A stretch of DNA of 64,000 bases, from assembly GCF_000165425.1 (NCBI RefSeq), contig NW_001799510.1, positions 281,459-345,458 on the forward strand, in the 5' to 3' direction. The stretch is from Paramecium tetraurelia. Taxonomy: Eukaryota; Ciliophora; Oligohymenophorea; Peniculida; Parameciidae. The translations under genes were made by a program, and so were the position numbers. This document shows, piece by piece, positions 47,799-61,969 of this stretch. How positions within the stretch are numbered: position 1 is the stretch's first letter; the number at the start of each line of letters is the position of its first letter. The notes under the pieces are model-generated. The model saw nothing but the letters and a program-made list of their open reading frames with translations. It searched no databases and was not told the origin of the DNA.

Positions 47799-50141
47799 TC
47801 AAAAGTAATGAGTAAATTATGGTTCATTTCTTTAGGCATTTATATTAATGAGCAACTCCTTCAAATTCGCTTTTGTCACCGGCTTCTCTATAGCTCCGAA
47901 CATTCCCACTTACTTGAAGGTCTCCAATTATTCTTTTGTTTATCGATTCCCAGTGCAAGCAATAATCATAAGACTGCCATCAAACTACAAGAGTTTCTTG
48001 GCTGTCTCCAATCCATCCATTTCAGGCATTTCAATATCCAAAAATATCAGTCTATATTGGCTCAAAGCTCGTTCCTTACATTTTTTTAATGCTATCAACC
48101 CTGAAATAGCTGAATCGCAAGTTAAATACAATTATTCCAATATGTATTACAAGACTATAATATTGAATTCATTATCATCTACAATCAACACTGGAGGCTA
48201 TTTAGAAGTTTAATCCAACCAACTATTTGTTTATTCGATAATTTAATTTGATTGAGTGGTGGACTTCCTTTGGTAAGACTTCTCACATTCCACATTAAAT
48301 GGAAGTAATCGATTTGAGGATAATAAATTTGAAGAATTCACTCTCAAATTGTACTTCTTAATTGATTAATTATTATTTGTAGGAATGCCAGTATAGCTTT
48401 CATTAGATGGTTGCTTAACAATTGGCATGACAAACTCTTTCGATTTTAGACTGCAACTTTATTACTAGATAAAATGTGACTCAGGCAAATGACTTACATC
48501 CTAAGCAGCAGCGCCATCTGAAACTAAGGAATCAGACAGATCCTCATCAGGAACCTTCTGATTTAAAACTTGAAAAGAAAATGTAGCTCCTTTCTCATAT
48601 TAAGATTTCACGGAAATCCCTTAATTATTAGAAGATAATAGTTTTGATAATTCGTTGCTTATTAACAATCCTAAGCCTATTCCATTTGGATTTTTCTCCT
48701 AATTTTGTTGGTCTTCGACTCTTGCAAATTCCTAAAAAAGCTTATCCACATTCTCAGGCTTTATACCTAAGCCAGTGTCAGTTACTAAGATTTTAAAGGT
48801 TTAGGTTTTCTTCACATACTCACAAGTAATTACTATCTGTCCTTTTGCCATTGAATATTTAACAGCATTGCTTAGCAAATTCATAATGATTTATCTAATC
48901 CTATTTTTGTCACTATTTATAAACTGGGGTACATTGTCCTCATATCTTAATATAATGGTTAATTCTTTTTTCTCTTTCTAAATATCAAAAATTGATATTG
49001 TTTTATCGATTAGCTTTTTCAAATTAAACTTTTTGAATACCAATCGAATTTTCCTATTTTAAAGTTGAGCTTAATCTAATATGTCATTGACCAAATTCAA
49101 AAGTAACCTACATGAATTAAGAGAGGGTTTTAAATATCTTTCAGAAAGGGCTTTGTCTATTTAATCCTTCAAACATAACTACATATTAATTATTGCATTC
49201 AGGGGAGTTCTCATATCATGTGATACTTTGCTTAAAATCTTCAAGTTTTCTTTAGCATTGTCTATTTAGGGTTCTAACCTTTTAAAATTGGGTTTAACCT
49301 TTTTTTAAAGAATGAAAAAGTAATCTTATTACATTGCTAAACACCTAAAATGATTGGTCGAAATGATGCTTTCGTTAATGAATACTTTCTTAACAGCTAT
49401 AATATGATTGGATTGGGTTTCATATGATTAATCTGACCAATTATTTAATGTAGTCTTTAAGTGATTGAAAATTTCCTTGAATTGCAAAGTATTTCTTTCA
49501 TCTATTAATTTTGGTTGAATACCAACGGTAATTTACTCCCTGTTTGTAATAATGCGGTCACTTTTTTCATCCGAACTCCTTAGAATATAATCATTCATGA
49601 TATTCTGAAAATTCTCTTATTCGTTTTCTGGTATAAAATTATCATCCAGAATGATCAAAATATCAGAACTTAATTACTTGAAGATCCCTTCCAATTAATC
49701 AATTGTGTAAGATTGCCTTTTAAATAAACTGAGAAGCAAAGTGTAACATAGACAATTTCTCACTATTCCAGTAGCCAAATAATTCATATCCTCAAAAGTC
49801 AAGGATGTTGAATGAATACAAAATAAAGCGAATATGATTAATCTTGTTAGTTTTTAGTTAAATTTGAATATGCAGGCTATTTAAATTCCTGCATAAATCA
49901 TCCAAGATTGATACAACATTTAGGAAACAATAAGTATTTATGCTAATTTAAGTATATTTAGACCGATCTTCAATAGCTATTTCGTTATCATCTGTTCGAT
50001 TAGAAATATTATGGCGTGGAAAACTACTGAGGATAAGCCTAAAATTAAATATAATTTCTCGTTAGTGATGTAAAATTGAAAGTGTAATACTATGCCGTCG
50101 ACAGCCAAGACTATTTATAAAATTTATTGTTCACTTAACAT
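47799..50141 (-). CDS. Hybrid sensor histidine kinase with receiver domain
   Basis: A single intronless 780-residue frame, ATG complement of 50139-50141. The first 150 residues have four or more hydrophobic segments (YLILGLSSVVFHAIIFLI, ILKLAQILIVSQMLYQSWMI, LTRLIIFALFCIHS), so membrane-bound. Then a linker, a dimerisation/His box (LSKVSHDMRTPLNAIINM), and the ATPase domain with N-box (RIRQIIMNLLSNAVKYSM), G1 (VTDTGLGI), F (LFQEFAR) and G2 (GIGLGLLISNELSKL). The C-terminal receiver has VLIVDDNEFN, the phospho-acceptor Asp in FLDIEMPEMDGLETA, IIACTGN and the Lys in GAIEKPV. All catalytic residues are present. It would autophosphorylate His and pass phosphate to its own Asp; the downstream phosphotransfer partner is unknown. 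Confidence 0.94.
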
Positions 50142-50351
50142 TATAAATTACTTTAATTGATTAAATAAAAATAAAATAATAACCAAGTCAACAGTTTCTT
50201 ATTTGGAGTAGTGATTAAAGATCATAGATAAAAAATGTAATAAATAATTAAGTATAATCAATTATATAAATCTTTAATTTAAGTTATTAAATTACATTAT
50301 TCCTATGCCAAATGAATCATTAAATTATTTTATTTTTTTAAAACTTGGATA

Positions 50352-51759
<1,408 letters not shown>

Positions 51760-51776
51760 ATTTATTGTTGTCTTAT

Positions 51777-53512
51777 TCATTAATATATAAATTTTAATAT
51801 CTTTGACTTTTCTTCCTTATTTTATTAATCTAGGATTGGGAAATGTATAAAGTTGAAGATATTTCTCAATTTTTATGGCTCAATATTAAAGTGTTCAGCC
51901 CAAAATAATAAATTATACTAAGATTATTAATAATAATTACTTGTTTTGGATCTTTATTATTTAGATGTAATACTTTCGGAAGTTCTGTTAATAAGATTCT
52001 GCCTTCTTCACTTTTATATATCTAGGTTTTATCATCAATTTATAATTTATCAAACTATTCAGCTTTCTTTTACAATTCTTTTAATTCTTCTTCATGAGAT
52101 GGAATTTAATGCATAACATCTCCCAAAATTTATATTTATTTGACTAAATTTAAATCCTTTTCTTTTCTATCATAATATTGAACTGGTTAATCTCCTCCTA
52201 ATTTCTCTTTTAATGCTTGATTAGCTATAGTATATAAATAATTATGATACATTATTCAATCAAGTCTTGGATATCTTGCTTTTTATAATCTGCCAAGACT
52301 TTATCTAATTTTGATTCATAAGTGTTATGAGGAATTAAAATTGATTCGGAGAAGTCGAGAGAATTCTTAACATGAGCTTCCCATTTTTCTGTCCATACTC
52401 TTCTTAATAATTCATGAGATTCAACAAAAGGAGGCATTTCTAGTTTATTTTATTCTTTCCTAATTTTAATTTTATTCAATTCTAAAAGATTATGATAGTC
52501 ATCATTTATTTTTTCTAATTCTTTATATCCTTCGTCTACCTCAAGATCAATTCCACTCAAATCTTTTCTCAATAACAAATTCTCAATAATAGCATCAATA
52601 TCTGGAAACCCTTATTTCAATTTCTAATTTACTTAAACTTATATATACCATTTCTATCCAATCATCATATTTATTACAAAAAATGACACATTTATTATAA
52701 ACAAACATCATCATTTCTCTTTATTCATTCAATAAAGTGACTATGGGATCATCTGATTCAGGTATTCTACTCTTTTCAATAATTTAGATTACACTAGTTT
52801 CCTATACATCTAAAGTGGGTCTATTTTCTTAAATTAATCGTTATTTATGTTCATCCAATTCTCCAATTTCTTCCTAAAATAATTCTGGAACAACTTCATA
52901 GAGTTTCTCTCTTTGAATTGGTAGATTATTCATAACATGATAATGAACAGTCTCTATATTTTTCATTGTTTCAGGATTCAATACCAAACCTGAAACATGT
53001 CTGTGTTGAAATTCAATATAATTAATCATGGTTAATACAGTTTTCTTCTCAATTCCTCTTAGAATCACCATATTTGGCTCTAAAACTGCAATATCATTCT
53101 CCAAAATCTTTAATTCTTCTTTCTCTTTATCAATCTAAGTCAATTAATTATTAATGTCCTCTAATTCTTTAAGAAGGGATTGTCTTCTTTATTCATCCAT
53201 TGTGACATCTTTACTTATATTGTTATTTTCAAGTGAAGCATTAGTAGATACAAAATCAATTTAACTTGATTCAAATTATTTTATTAATGCAATTTCCTTT
53301 TCTAATACCCTTTTCTTCAATTTATTCTTATATTCAATCAATTGCAATCTCTACTTTCTTCTCTCCTTTTCATACTTATCGAATTCATTTTAGATATCAA
53401 CATGCTTGTACAACCTTTATTTCCCTGGTGTAGGTGCACTTCTTAAATAACTATTGAAATTTGTTTATAAGAATCTATGCCAAGTTTAATATAGTTTTTA
53501 TTTAATTGACAT
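51777..53512 (-). CDS. Unknown helical protein, 553 residues
   Basis: ATG complement of 53510-53512 (MSIKQKLYQTWHRFLQTNFN), three predicted introns (25, 26 and 23 nt), which leave exactly 554 codons. The protein is mostly helical: KYEKERRKQRLQLIEYKNKL, LKELEDINNQLTQID, MVILRGIEKKTVLTMINYI, MPPFVESHELLRRVWTEKWE, and ends with YNLLFWAEHFNIEPQKLRNI followed by NFIHFPILDQQNKEEK. The basic, aromatic N-terminus could be a mitochondrial presequence, and the last motif looks like a conserved alveolate domain, but I cannot name it. Two close neighbours are unusual: the stop is 17 nt from the MAPK stop and the start is 10 nt from the SMP gene start. Confidence 0.75.
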
Positions 53513-53522
53513 ATATAAAATA

Positions 53523-56373
53523 ATGAAATTAATTACTGCATTATTGATAATATCAATTGCCTTCTTAATTCCTCTTTTAGACAAAAACAATTACACTTAT
53601 TTTTTATATGGAACCTTGTATACTATTTACATTGAATTCCTCGTTTTCATATGGATATTACGTTATCGTATGTTGAAAAGAATTAACAACTCTAAATTGA
53701 CAATAGGATTCAAATAAATAGCTTCTATGATAAATCATTCTACTAATTTTCAATCATATATACCTGATGACTCTGATAAACTAAATGATTCCTCGCTATC
53801 ACTTAGTGCTTATGAGCCAAGCCAAGTCGATATCATTGAATAAGTTGAGTAAACTGATGATCTGCCTGCTGCATAGAAGAGTCGAATACACCAATAAGCA
53901 GATCTCTATCTTAATTAAATCAAGAATTATTTCGGTTCCTAGAAACTACCTCTTATCAAATTGGACAGAAAAGGATTACTCTAAAAATATCAATGTGTGA
54001 CTAATTTAACAGATTCGCTTTTAACTTATTATTCAAATCTAGAAAAGAGTTTTGAATTGCAGAATTAGGCTTCTCTGTTAAGTAAATTAGCCAAAAAAGA
54101 ATCCTTGTCCATTTTAGATCAAATTGATACATCTTAATAACACAAAATCTTGTTTTAAGAATTGAATAATGAATAGTAGTTGTTGCTCAATTCCTTCACA
54201 TAAATTCAAGGCAGAAACATCATAGTACCTCATTGGAATACTATCAAACAGTAAATTAAACAACTCAATTACATCTTCTAATAACAACGATATTAAATTC
54301 TCAAAGTAGCACAACCCCAAATCCAATCTATTTAGAAAACTTATCTTGACGAATACAAGAATATCAAGAAATTAAAAAACTAAACCCAATCCTAATATGA
54401 TGATGTATTTCGGAAAAACTAAAATTATGAAGGATAAAAGCAATTACTTGAAAAAGATCTAGAAAACAATAATACTCAATATAGAGAATTAAAAAAAAAT
54501 AAAACAAATCCAGAAAAGCTAATTAAAATGGAAATGTCTATAAAACTATCCACACAGTAACTGTCCACAATTTAACATAAGTTATAGAGTTCTAAGTATG
54601 AACTTAAGGAATTATAAGTGGCAATAACCAAAACAAATTAGCAATTAAATGAGTTTAAAGACAATTGGGATAGATAATTTATTGTAATGTATCAGACAGT
54701 CATTCGATCACTTTTACAAACCCATTATGATAACTATGAGCAATATCTGAAATCATTTAAAAGTATACTGAAATTATAACACATATAAACTGATTCGCAT
54801 TTGAGTTAGAGTTAAACAAATGCTCCAACGTAAATACTATATCGGCAATAACGCACTGTATCATTGGATGAAACAGATCCTCCTAGATTAATGAGAAATG
54901 AGAAGGAAGAACTTTAAGAATTAATAAAAAAGTTCAAATTTTATGAAGATCAAATTCATTTATTCGAAAAGTATGATGGAGAATGCTTAGACTTTTTTGT
55001 TGAAATTGGAGAAGTTATTAAGAAAATAACATCAGATGAAATAAAAGTACAATTAGTTTAACTGAAAGATATTTGGATAACTGATTTATTTACAAAAAGC
55101 TTTCCTAAGGATAAATCATTTTATTTAAATCTTATGGCTCAGGTTAAATTGATTACCAATAATTTTGTTGAAGATAGAACTAAACTCTATAAGGAATACA
55201 AAGAAACATAAGTGTCTGTTAAAGAGAGGATCAATAATATTACTTACTTATTCAATTGCATTTTGAAGGATTCCGAAAAATTTAATCCTATTAAAGTGGA
55301 TGGATTCACAGATTATCAAAGGATGAAATAATAATTTAAATAGAATTATTGTTAATATCAATAGGAAGCAGATCAACTCAAAAAAAAACTAAGCCAATAT
55401 GAAAATAAATATAAACACTATATTGATTAACATTTTGAAATAATCTCCAAAACTAAATTCCAGTTTATTTTATCTTTTGCCACTCTTTCAAAGTGTGTAG
55501 TTAATCATACAATGAAAATGATTGATGAATGTAATAATTATCTATAATTATCTAGTTGACCAAATGTATTAGTCATAAGATTAAATAGTTAAAAGTTTAC
55601 TTGATAATCAAGCTAACATATCATTCATTCCAAAAGACATTTAAATCAATCAAACTTCAAATTTACTCCATAATAATACAACTACCATTCCAAAAACTAG
55701 TTCTAGATCCAATAGCTAAATTACTAAGCAGCCTAATGATACAGTGAACTCATTAAAGGAGACATTTGTACTAAAATAATTAATAAGAGTATTATTTCTA
55801 TAATGGACTAAATCTATCTATTTTAGATAGAAATTTATGACAGAATTATATAGATCTTTGAATAAGAAGAGACCATCCTAATTAGATGAGATATATGTAA
55901 CATTTATAGACATTGGAGGAGAACCCCCAGAAGTCTTGCAATTTATTCCACAAAAAAACACCGATTCTTGTATATTTGATTTAGAACTATCATTTAGAGG
56001 TTTCTTCTATATGGAGTTAGAAACCTTTGTTACTATCAGTTGGGCTAAAAAGCATTTACCTGTTAATATTAAAGTCAAATTAACATCCTTAAACGGACGA
56101 TTGAGGTTATGTTATACACCAAACTTTATTGGCCGTAGCTGGGTTTCATTTGTAGGAGAACCCTCTATGAATATTAGTATTGAACCTACAATATCCAAAT
56201 ATAATATTTCTGTTGCTAATGACATAATAAAAGAATTTCTTATTTACAAAATCAAGATGTTAACCTATCCAAATAGAGAAACGATCACAGTCCCTTTAGC
56301 TGAATTTGAAACAGAAATACCTTAGAGTGCCCTTGACAAAATTAAATAATTTGTTGATAAAATGAAAAATTGA
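53523..56373 (+). CDS. SMP-domain lipid-transfer protein (TEX2-like)
   Basis: 941 residues with one 25-nt intron (55555-55579). The N-terminus carries two hydrophobic segments (LITALLIISIAFLIPLL and YTIYIEFLVFIWILRY) that may form an ER hairpin or two membrane helices. A Ser/Asp-rich region and about 550 residues of Gln/Lys-rich coiled coil follow. The last 190 residues are an SMP domain: LDEIYVTFIDIGGEPPEVLQ, IFDLELSFRGFFYMELETFV, VKLTSLNGRLRLCYTPNF, WVSFVGEPSMNISIEP and IKMLTYPNRETITVPL. SMP proteins ferry lipids at ER contact sites. C-terminal SMP with N-terminal membrane anchors is the TEX2/Nvj2 layout, but there is no PH domain and the coiled coil is exceptionally long. Confidence 0.82.
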
Positions 56374-56413
56374 ATAATGGAGTCATACTTATAAATATAT
56401 ATATATATAGGTA

Positions 56414-59400
56414 TCAGTTTATTTTATTACTTAATCCTGCATCTTTTATAATTGACTCTAATTTTTTAGCATGCAACTATAATTATTCAAAGGACATTTA
56501 GGAAATCTAATCCTCAGTTTATCTCATAGCAGAATTTCCTCTAGTTTATTTTCTTGGAGTCACTCCTTAGCTTTTTGTGTCTATATTTTATTTTGAGCCT
56601 TATTATGAGTAACAATTTTCTAAGCATTCAATCTTTTTCTAAAGTTCTTACATCTTACGTACATCTACTTATATGATATTCTCATAAATAAAAAGTTCAC
56701 CATTCAGTTTTTATAACTTTGTTATCTGTTCCTTTAATTCTTTAATTTCTTATTCTAAGTTCTCTTTTTAACAATTAATTTCAGCCTCTTTATTCTCCTT
56801 TTCCTTTTGCAATTCAATATTAACCTTTTCTGATTATTTTAACTATTCTTAAAGTTCCTTAACAATTTTTCCTTATTTTTATAATATTGTATCCTTCTTC
56901 TTAAGTTCCTCTATTTATTTATTAAGCTTTTCTATTTATTAATCCTTGGAAAGATCATTTTATTCCCATTCTGATAATTATTCATTTGTCTCTTTTAATT
57001 GCTTTTTTAAATCCTACTCTTTCTTTTCCGAATCATATTGCTGTTTCTTGCTTTTTTCAGATTACGAATCTAATTGTTATTGAAGCTTTTTCACTTAATC
57101 CTCTAATTTCTTATAATTCTAATTTAATTATTAAGTTTGCTTTAACTCTTAATTTGATTAATTAAGTTCAATCTATAATTTTTCGATTTCTTCTTTTTTA
57201 GTTTTTGTTTCTTTTTCAATTTGTTATTATAGTTTTTTGATTTGTTCTTCTTATTTCTTTTGATTGCCAATTTAATTCTATAAATTCTTCTGTTCTTCTT
57301 CCTTCTAATTCAGAGCAGTCTTAAGCTTTTCAACTTCTTCTTTCAAGGTTTTATTCTAATTTGATTCTCTTGAAAATTATTCATTTTTCTTGTTCAATTC
57401 TCTAAGTTAATCTTACAACTTTTTCAAATTCTCATCTTTCGCTTTCATTAATTACTCCTAATTAATGATGGTATCTTATAATTTTTTGGATTCTTATTAT
57501 TATGTTTCATTTTATTTCTTTTATTAAACAGCCAATTATTTTTATTATTACAATTCTTTATTTTCTTCTTATGCTTTTTTGAGATTTTATTCTTTAACTT
57601 TCAATTAATTTTCAAGAGATTCCATCTATTGTTTCTAACTCTTTAATTCAACTAATTGTTTCTCTTTCACTTCTAAAAGGTCACCGAGATTTTCAATTTC
57701 TTCTTCATTAGCTTTGATCTATTATTTTAACTCTTCTATTGTTTGAACCTAATTGTTGAACTAATCATTTTTCTAAATTAATTCAATTTTTTAATCTAAA
57801 ATTTATTATATTAAATCTTATTTATTTTATGATTCCAACTAATTTGCAAATGTTTTTAACTCATCCATACGATAAGAATTTAACTCGCTTAAAGTAGTAC
57901 CATCATCACTTAGTGGAATTTATTCAATTTTCTTTTATATTTCTTGTCTATGAGATTCCAATTACTACTATTCCTTTTATTCTAATTAAGCATATTTAGA
58001 TTCTAAATTTTATATCGTATGAGATGAAGTACTTATTCTCTAATTCAATTGTTCATTCTCTTATTTTAATGTTTATGCTTATTTTAATAGTCCTTGAATT
58101 ATCTATTCCTTTTCTATTAGTTTACCATTTAAATCAGCCTCTTATTTTCTCATATTCGTCTATAGTTCTGCATTTGATAATATTTGTTTTTAGCTTGTGA
58201 TAATTATTTCTTGATCTTTTCCTTTCAATTATGTTTCCAATATCATTACTTATTATTCTAATTTTGCTTATTAATTGATCAATTCATCTATTTATTCTTT
58301 TAAGACTAGATTTTCTGATTAAATGTTCAAAGTTTTCTCTAAGGGTTTTGAAGATATTAAATTTTGCAATCTTTTTATTTCGTATTCTTATTTTCTTAAT
58401 AAATCATTTTGTTCATCTATTTATTAATAGTTTCTCTAATTTTCTAGTTCTCTTTCTGTTATTAATTCTTTTTATTTGTTGCTAGCATCTTTTAATTGAT
58501 CTGATAGTTTGTTTATATGAAATTCTTTCATTTTCATTTATTATTCATTTTTTTAAATGATTTCAGCTTATACTTCTGCATTAATTAGATTTTATTCCAA
58601 TTCTAATTTTAACTAGATTATCTAACTCTCTAAGTCATAAATTTTATTTTAATTTTAACCTTTATCCCTTAAATTTTTATTTTCGATCTCCTTAGTTTTT
58701 AGTTACTGTTAAAGCAGTATAATCTTAGCTTTCAAATCTTCTTCCTTCTAATCTTTCTATTCCAAATTTTATTATATTTCTTTCTTCTCTTCAATAAGGG
58801 ATTGTAAATTATTTTATAACTTATTCTTATCTTTAACTAAATCTTACAACTTTTTAAGTTCTAATTCTTTCTATTTCAGTTAATTTTGAGTTTACGAAAT
58901 TTATTATTCATAAATTTTGAGTTCCTCATTCTTGAGATTCTCTAAAGCGTTTAATTTATCTTCATAAATTTGTATGTCGTCTTATTATCTAATTATATTT
59001 TTTTTATGTTCAGATTCCTTCTTCCTAATATTTCGATGATGTGATTTAATTTCATTATCATATTGTTCAATTAATATCTATTTTTCTTAATTTGAGTACT
59101 CTAAATCCTTCATTAAATTCATTAGCTTTAGAATTTCATTATCAGCTATTTATTTTTTAACAAGGAGTTCATTATATTATTTTTCCTTGATTTACATGTC
59201 CTACTATAATTTTTCATATAAATATATATAGGAGTCTTAATCTGAAATTTAAGAACGAGGACTCTTTTATTCCATAAAGCCTTTTCCTGATGAAATATAT
59301 TTTCTCTTAATAGTCGTCTCTATGTCATCACTCAATTCTAATACATTTTCTTCTATTTTAATGTATTTTTGTTTATTTTAAAGCATATTTTATTTTTGCA

Positions 59401-60249
59401 TAATCTCGTTTTTAGATGTATTAAGACTATAATTTTTCTTCAATTAATCAATCATAATATTCTTCTCTTCCAACTCTTAAATTAATTTATTGATTTTTTT
59501 CTTCTATTCTTCTAATTATAGTGATTGAGTTATCTTCTCTACTTACAACTATTCCATTTGAATCAAGAACTATTTATTATGATTTTACGATGAATCATCG
59601 CCCTTCTAACACAAAAACTTATTCATCTATTCTATTTTCTATTGCAAATCCTCAATTATTGATTCATATTATAATGCTAATTGATTGTTCTCATGGTTAG
59701 TCAATGATCCTCTTTGGCTCTCTATTAACTTTTTAGTGACCAAGTCTAATTCATGGATCAATTATTAATTTTGATCTTCTAACCCTTTGATTTTATCAAT
59801 CTAATACGTTATTTTTAATTTTTACATAGTCTTTTGATGTTATTTCTAACTGCAACTCTTCTTCAAAGTGATGCTAATAATTAATTAGTTCTCTATCCTT
59901 TTAAACTATAATTTCCTTTAGTTTTTAGAGTTCTTTCTCCATTTCTATGGGATTTTTCTAATGAAGAGAAGCACATCTTTAATTTTTGCACTTTTTGATT
60001 TAATCGCAGAGTTCTATATTGATTTCGGATAATTCTTGATTATTATTATATAGAATATCAACATTTTCCTTCAACTAATCATTCTCTTAAATTTTCTCTT
60101 TTAACAGTAAAGTCTATAATAAAATCTTAGATATAAAAAAGTACCAATTTTTCATTTGCATTAATAACAGCATTAAGTCTTTGCTCCATATCGTCTATGG
60201 TATTCGATGACTTTGATGGAGAGTAAGTGAAATCGTATTATCGGTACAT
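56414..60249 (-). CDS. Giant coiled-coil protein, about 1,260 residues
   Basis: ATG complement of 60247-60249 (MYRQYDFTYSPSKSSNTIDD) to TGA complement of 56414-56416. Two introns are visible near the 5' end (31 nt after NANEKL, and 25 nt after SKDY); the remainder appears to be one exon. Apart from short breaks (SSGKGFMEQKSPRSQISDQD near residue 320 and a Ser/Thr/Gln patch near the end) the protein is continuous E/K/Q/L/N heptad coiled coil, ending in EQLQLHAKKLESIIKDAGLS. Likely a structural or scaffold protein of cortex, cilia or Golgi. Many antisense frames here are hydrophobic artefacts of this composition. Confidence 0.82.
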
Positions 60250-60318
60250 ATATTTTTAATATTTATTATAAACTAAAGCGTATAAACAAAAAATATTTTA
60301 TCATTTCATATTAAATAA

Positions 60319-60729
60319 TCACAACAGTTTTTCAATTGTTTAACATAACAACACAAATTAGAGTTCCTCCTCCTTATCTTCCTGATCAAATAAAGACTAC
60401 TTAAACTCTATTTCATTCTTTTTCAACAGTTATTAAATGTGTGCTTTCGACATCTTCGTGCTACCACCTGTATCATCATGCTGACTAAAATAATTTCCAT
60501 TAGCTTTTTAAATCTTCTCTCTATTCATTTGATAATTCGCATTGGAAATACGAAATTTAGCCTAAATCACTCTTATTAGTAACATACTGAGGGGGCTTTC
60601 TGATTAACACTTGGTTAACTCTTCTCCCTTGTCAGCTACCTCGATATTAAAGGTCTAGGCAATGATTTCCTTGAAAAGTTGAATTGTGAATGAGTATTCA
60701 TAAAGTTCATATATATTAATTATTTTCAT
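60319..60729 (-). CDS. Unknown intronless protein, 136 residues
   Basis: ATG complement of 60727-60729 (MKIINIYELYEYSFTIQLFK) to TGA complement of 60319-60321, no intron. N-terminal half helical (LFKEIIAQTFNIEVADKGEE), then SPLSMLLIRVIQAKFRISNA, a polar loop (QHDDTGGSTKMSKAH) and an acidic end (SLFDQEDKEEELQFVLLCQT). Not recognised. It lies 100 nt downstream of the trichocyst matrix gene, same strand. Confidence 0.6.
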
Positions 60730-60829
60730 ATTTACTATAAAATGTATAATGACAAATTCTTGGAAAAAATCCCATAGATTTTAAATATTAGATGTTGCTT
60801 TAAGCACCTTTATGAATAATTAATATTTT

Positions 60830-61930
60830 TCAAACAAATCTCTAGATAAATGATGTTACTTCTGGGTCATGTCCTTGTAACAATGAAATGCACTCATCGA
60901 TAATAGCAATTTATTAATTTCTATAATCTGTCAATCCATTATGACTATTTTGTGCATCATTGCAAGATTATTGCCAATCTGCATTTTCTTTAGTTTTAAG
61001 ACTTACTAAATCCTAATAAATTGAAATGTTGTTATTTAATTCTAGCAATTATTACTATAATTATTGCACATCAGCTCTTAATTCAGCAATTTTAGTGCTC
61101 AATCTAGTATTTGCAAATTCAAAACGAATTCTAATTATAATTTTTAAACATACTTAGTCTTAATAAAGTCTGCTTCTCTTTGATCATCAGCAATCATTTC
61201 TAATTTCTAAACCTAATAAACTTCATCGATTAAATCATCAATAATCTTAATGACCTTCTCTTAACTTGTACCTTGTTGTATTAAGGATAGGGTTGAATGA
61301 ATCAAGGTGTAGAACATTGAGGACTTTTAAATTTAATTTACTAATTTTACTTTCTCAATAATTACATATATTTTCTTTATGGTTTTTCAATTAAATTAAA
61401 GCAGTTGGGTCTGTCTTGATGGAAGATATAATCTTTTTGGCTTCACTTAATGCTCCAACAATTGATGTTAATTCATCTCTTTTACTCTCAAATTCCTATC
61501 TAGATTCCTATCTTGATAAAATCAACTTATTAATTCTGTCATTGTTTCTCTATTCCTCACCTTCCTTATCCTCTGCTTAATGTCTTTTATCAAGCAACTT
61601 TTATTCGAGTGGACTCACCTATTCTTAAGCTTAAGCCAATTTAGTTTATGAATCTGAAATGGTTTGTGAGTTTTGGGAAATGTGTGTTTCACAAGTTTCC
61701 AATCTATCAGTCAAAAGTCCAGAATCTTCATCTTAATCATTTTGAATTCCCTTTTTCAATTCTTACAGTAAATCTATTGTCTTTCCAAATGAGGCTGGTT
61801 CTTCATTTAGAGTTAATTAAATTGCTTATAGCACTGTTTTTCCATATTCATTTTATGATATTTCATAAATTGATCTGGTGCCAAGAACACTGCTAATCAG
61901 AAGTATCAACAATATTGATGTTGCTCTCAT
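60830..61930 (-). CDS. Trichocyst matrix protein (TMP family)
   Basis: Structural protein of the crystalline core of Paramecium trichocysts, made as a precursor in the secretory pathway. ATG complement of 61928-61930 begins a signal peptide (MRATSILLILLISSVLG). Introns of 25 and 23 nt leave 350 residues, typical for the family. Features: SQNEYGKTVLQAIQLTLNEE near the N-terminus, a possible pro-region with CETHISQNSQTIS, coiled-coil halves (LDKRHQAEDKEGEEQRNN, FANTRLSTKIAELRADVQQL), and conserved Cys/Trp/Asp positions (WQQSCNDAQNSHNGLTDYRN, IDECISLLQGHDPEV). Processing of the precursor is known for this family; no cleavage site is assigned here. Confidence 0.88.
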
Positions 61931-61969
61931 TAAAAACGAATATTAATATTAATAATATTCAATATTATA

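Noticed and set aside
47808-48213. Two overlapping plus-strand frames of 93 and 121 codons
   Set aside because: Antisense to the receiver domain of the histidine kinase, which has all expected motifs on the minus strand.
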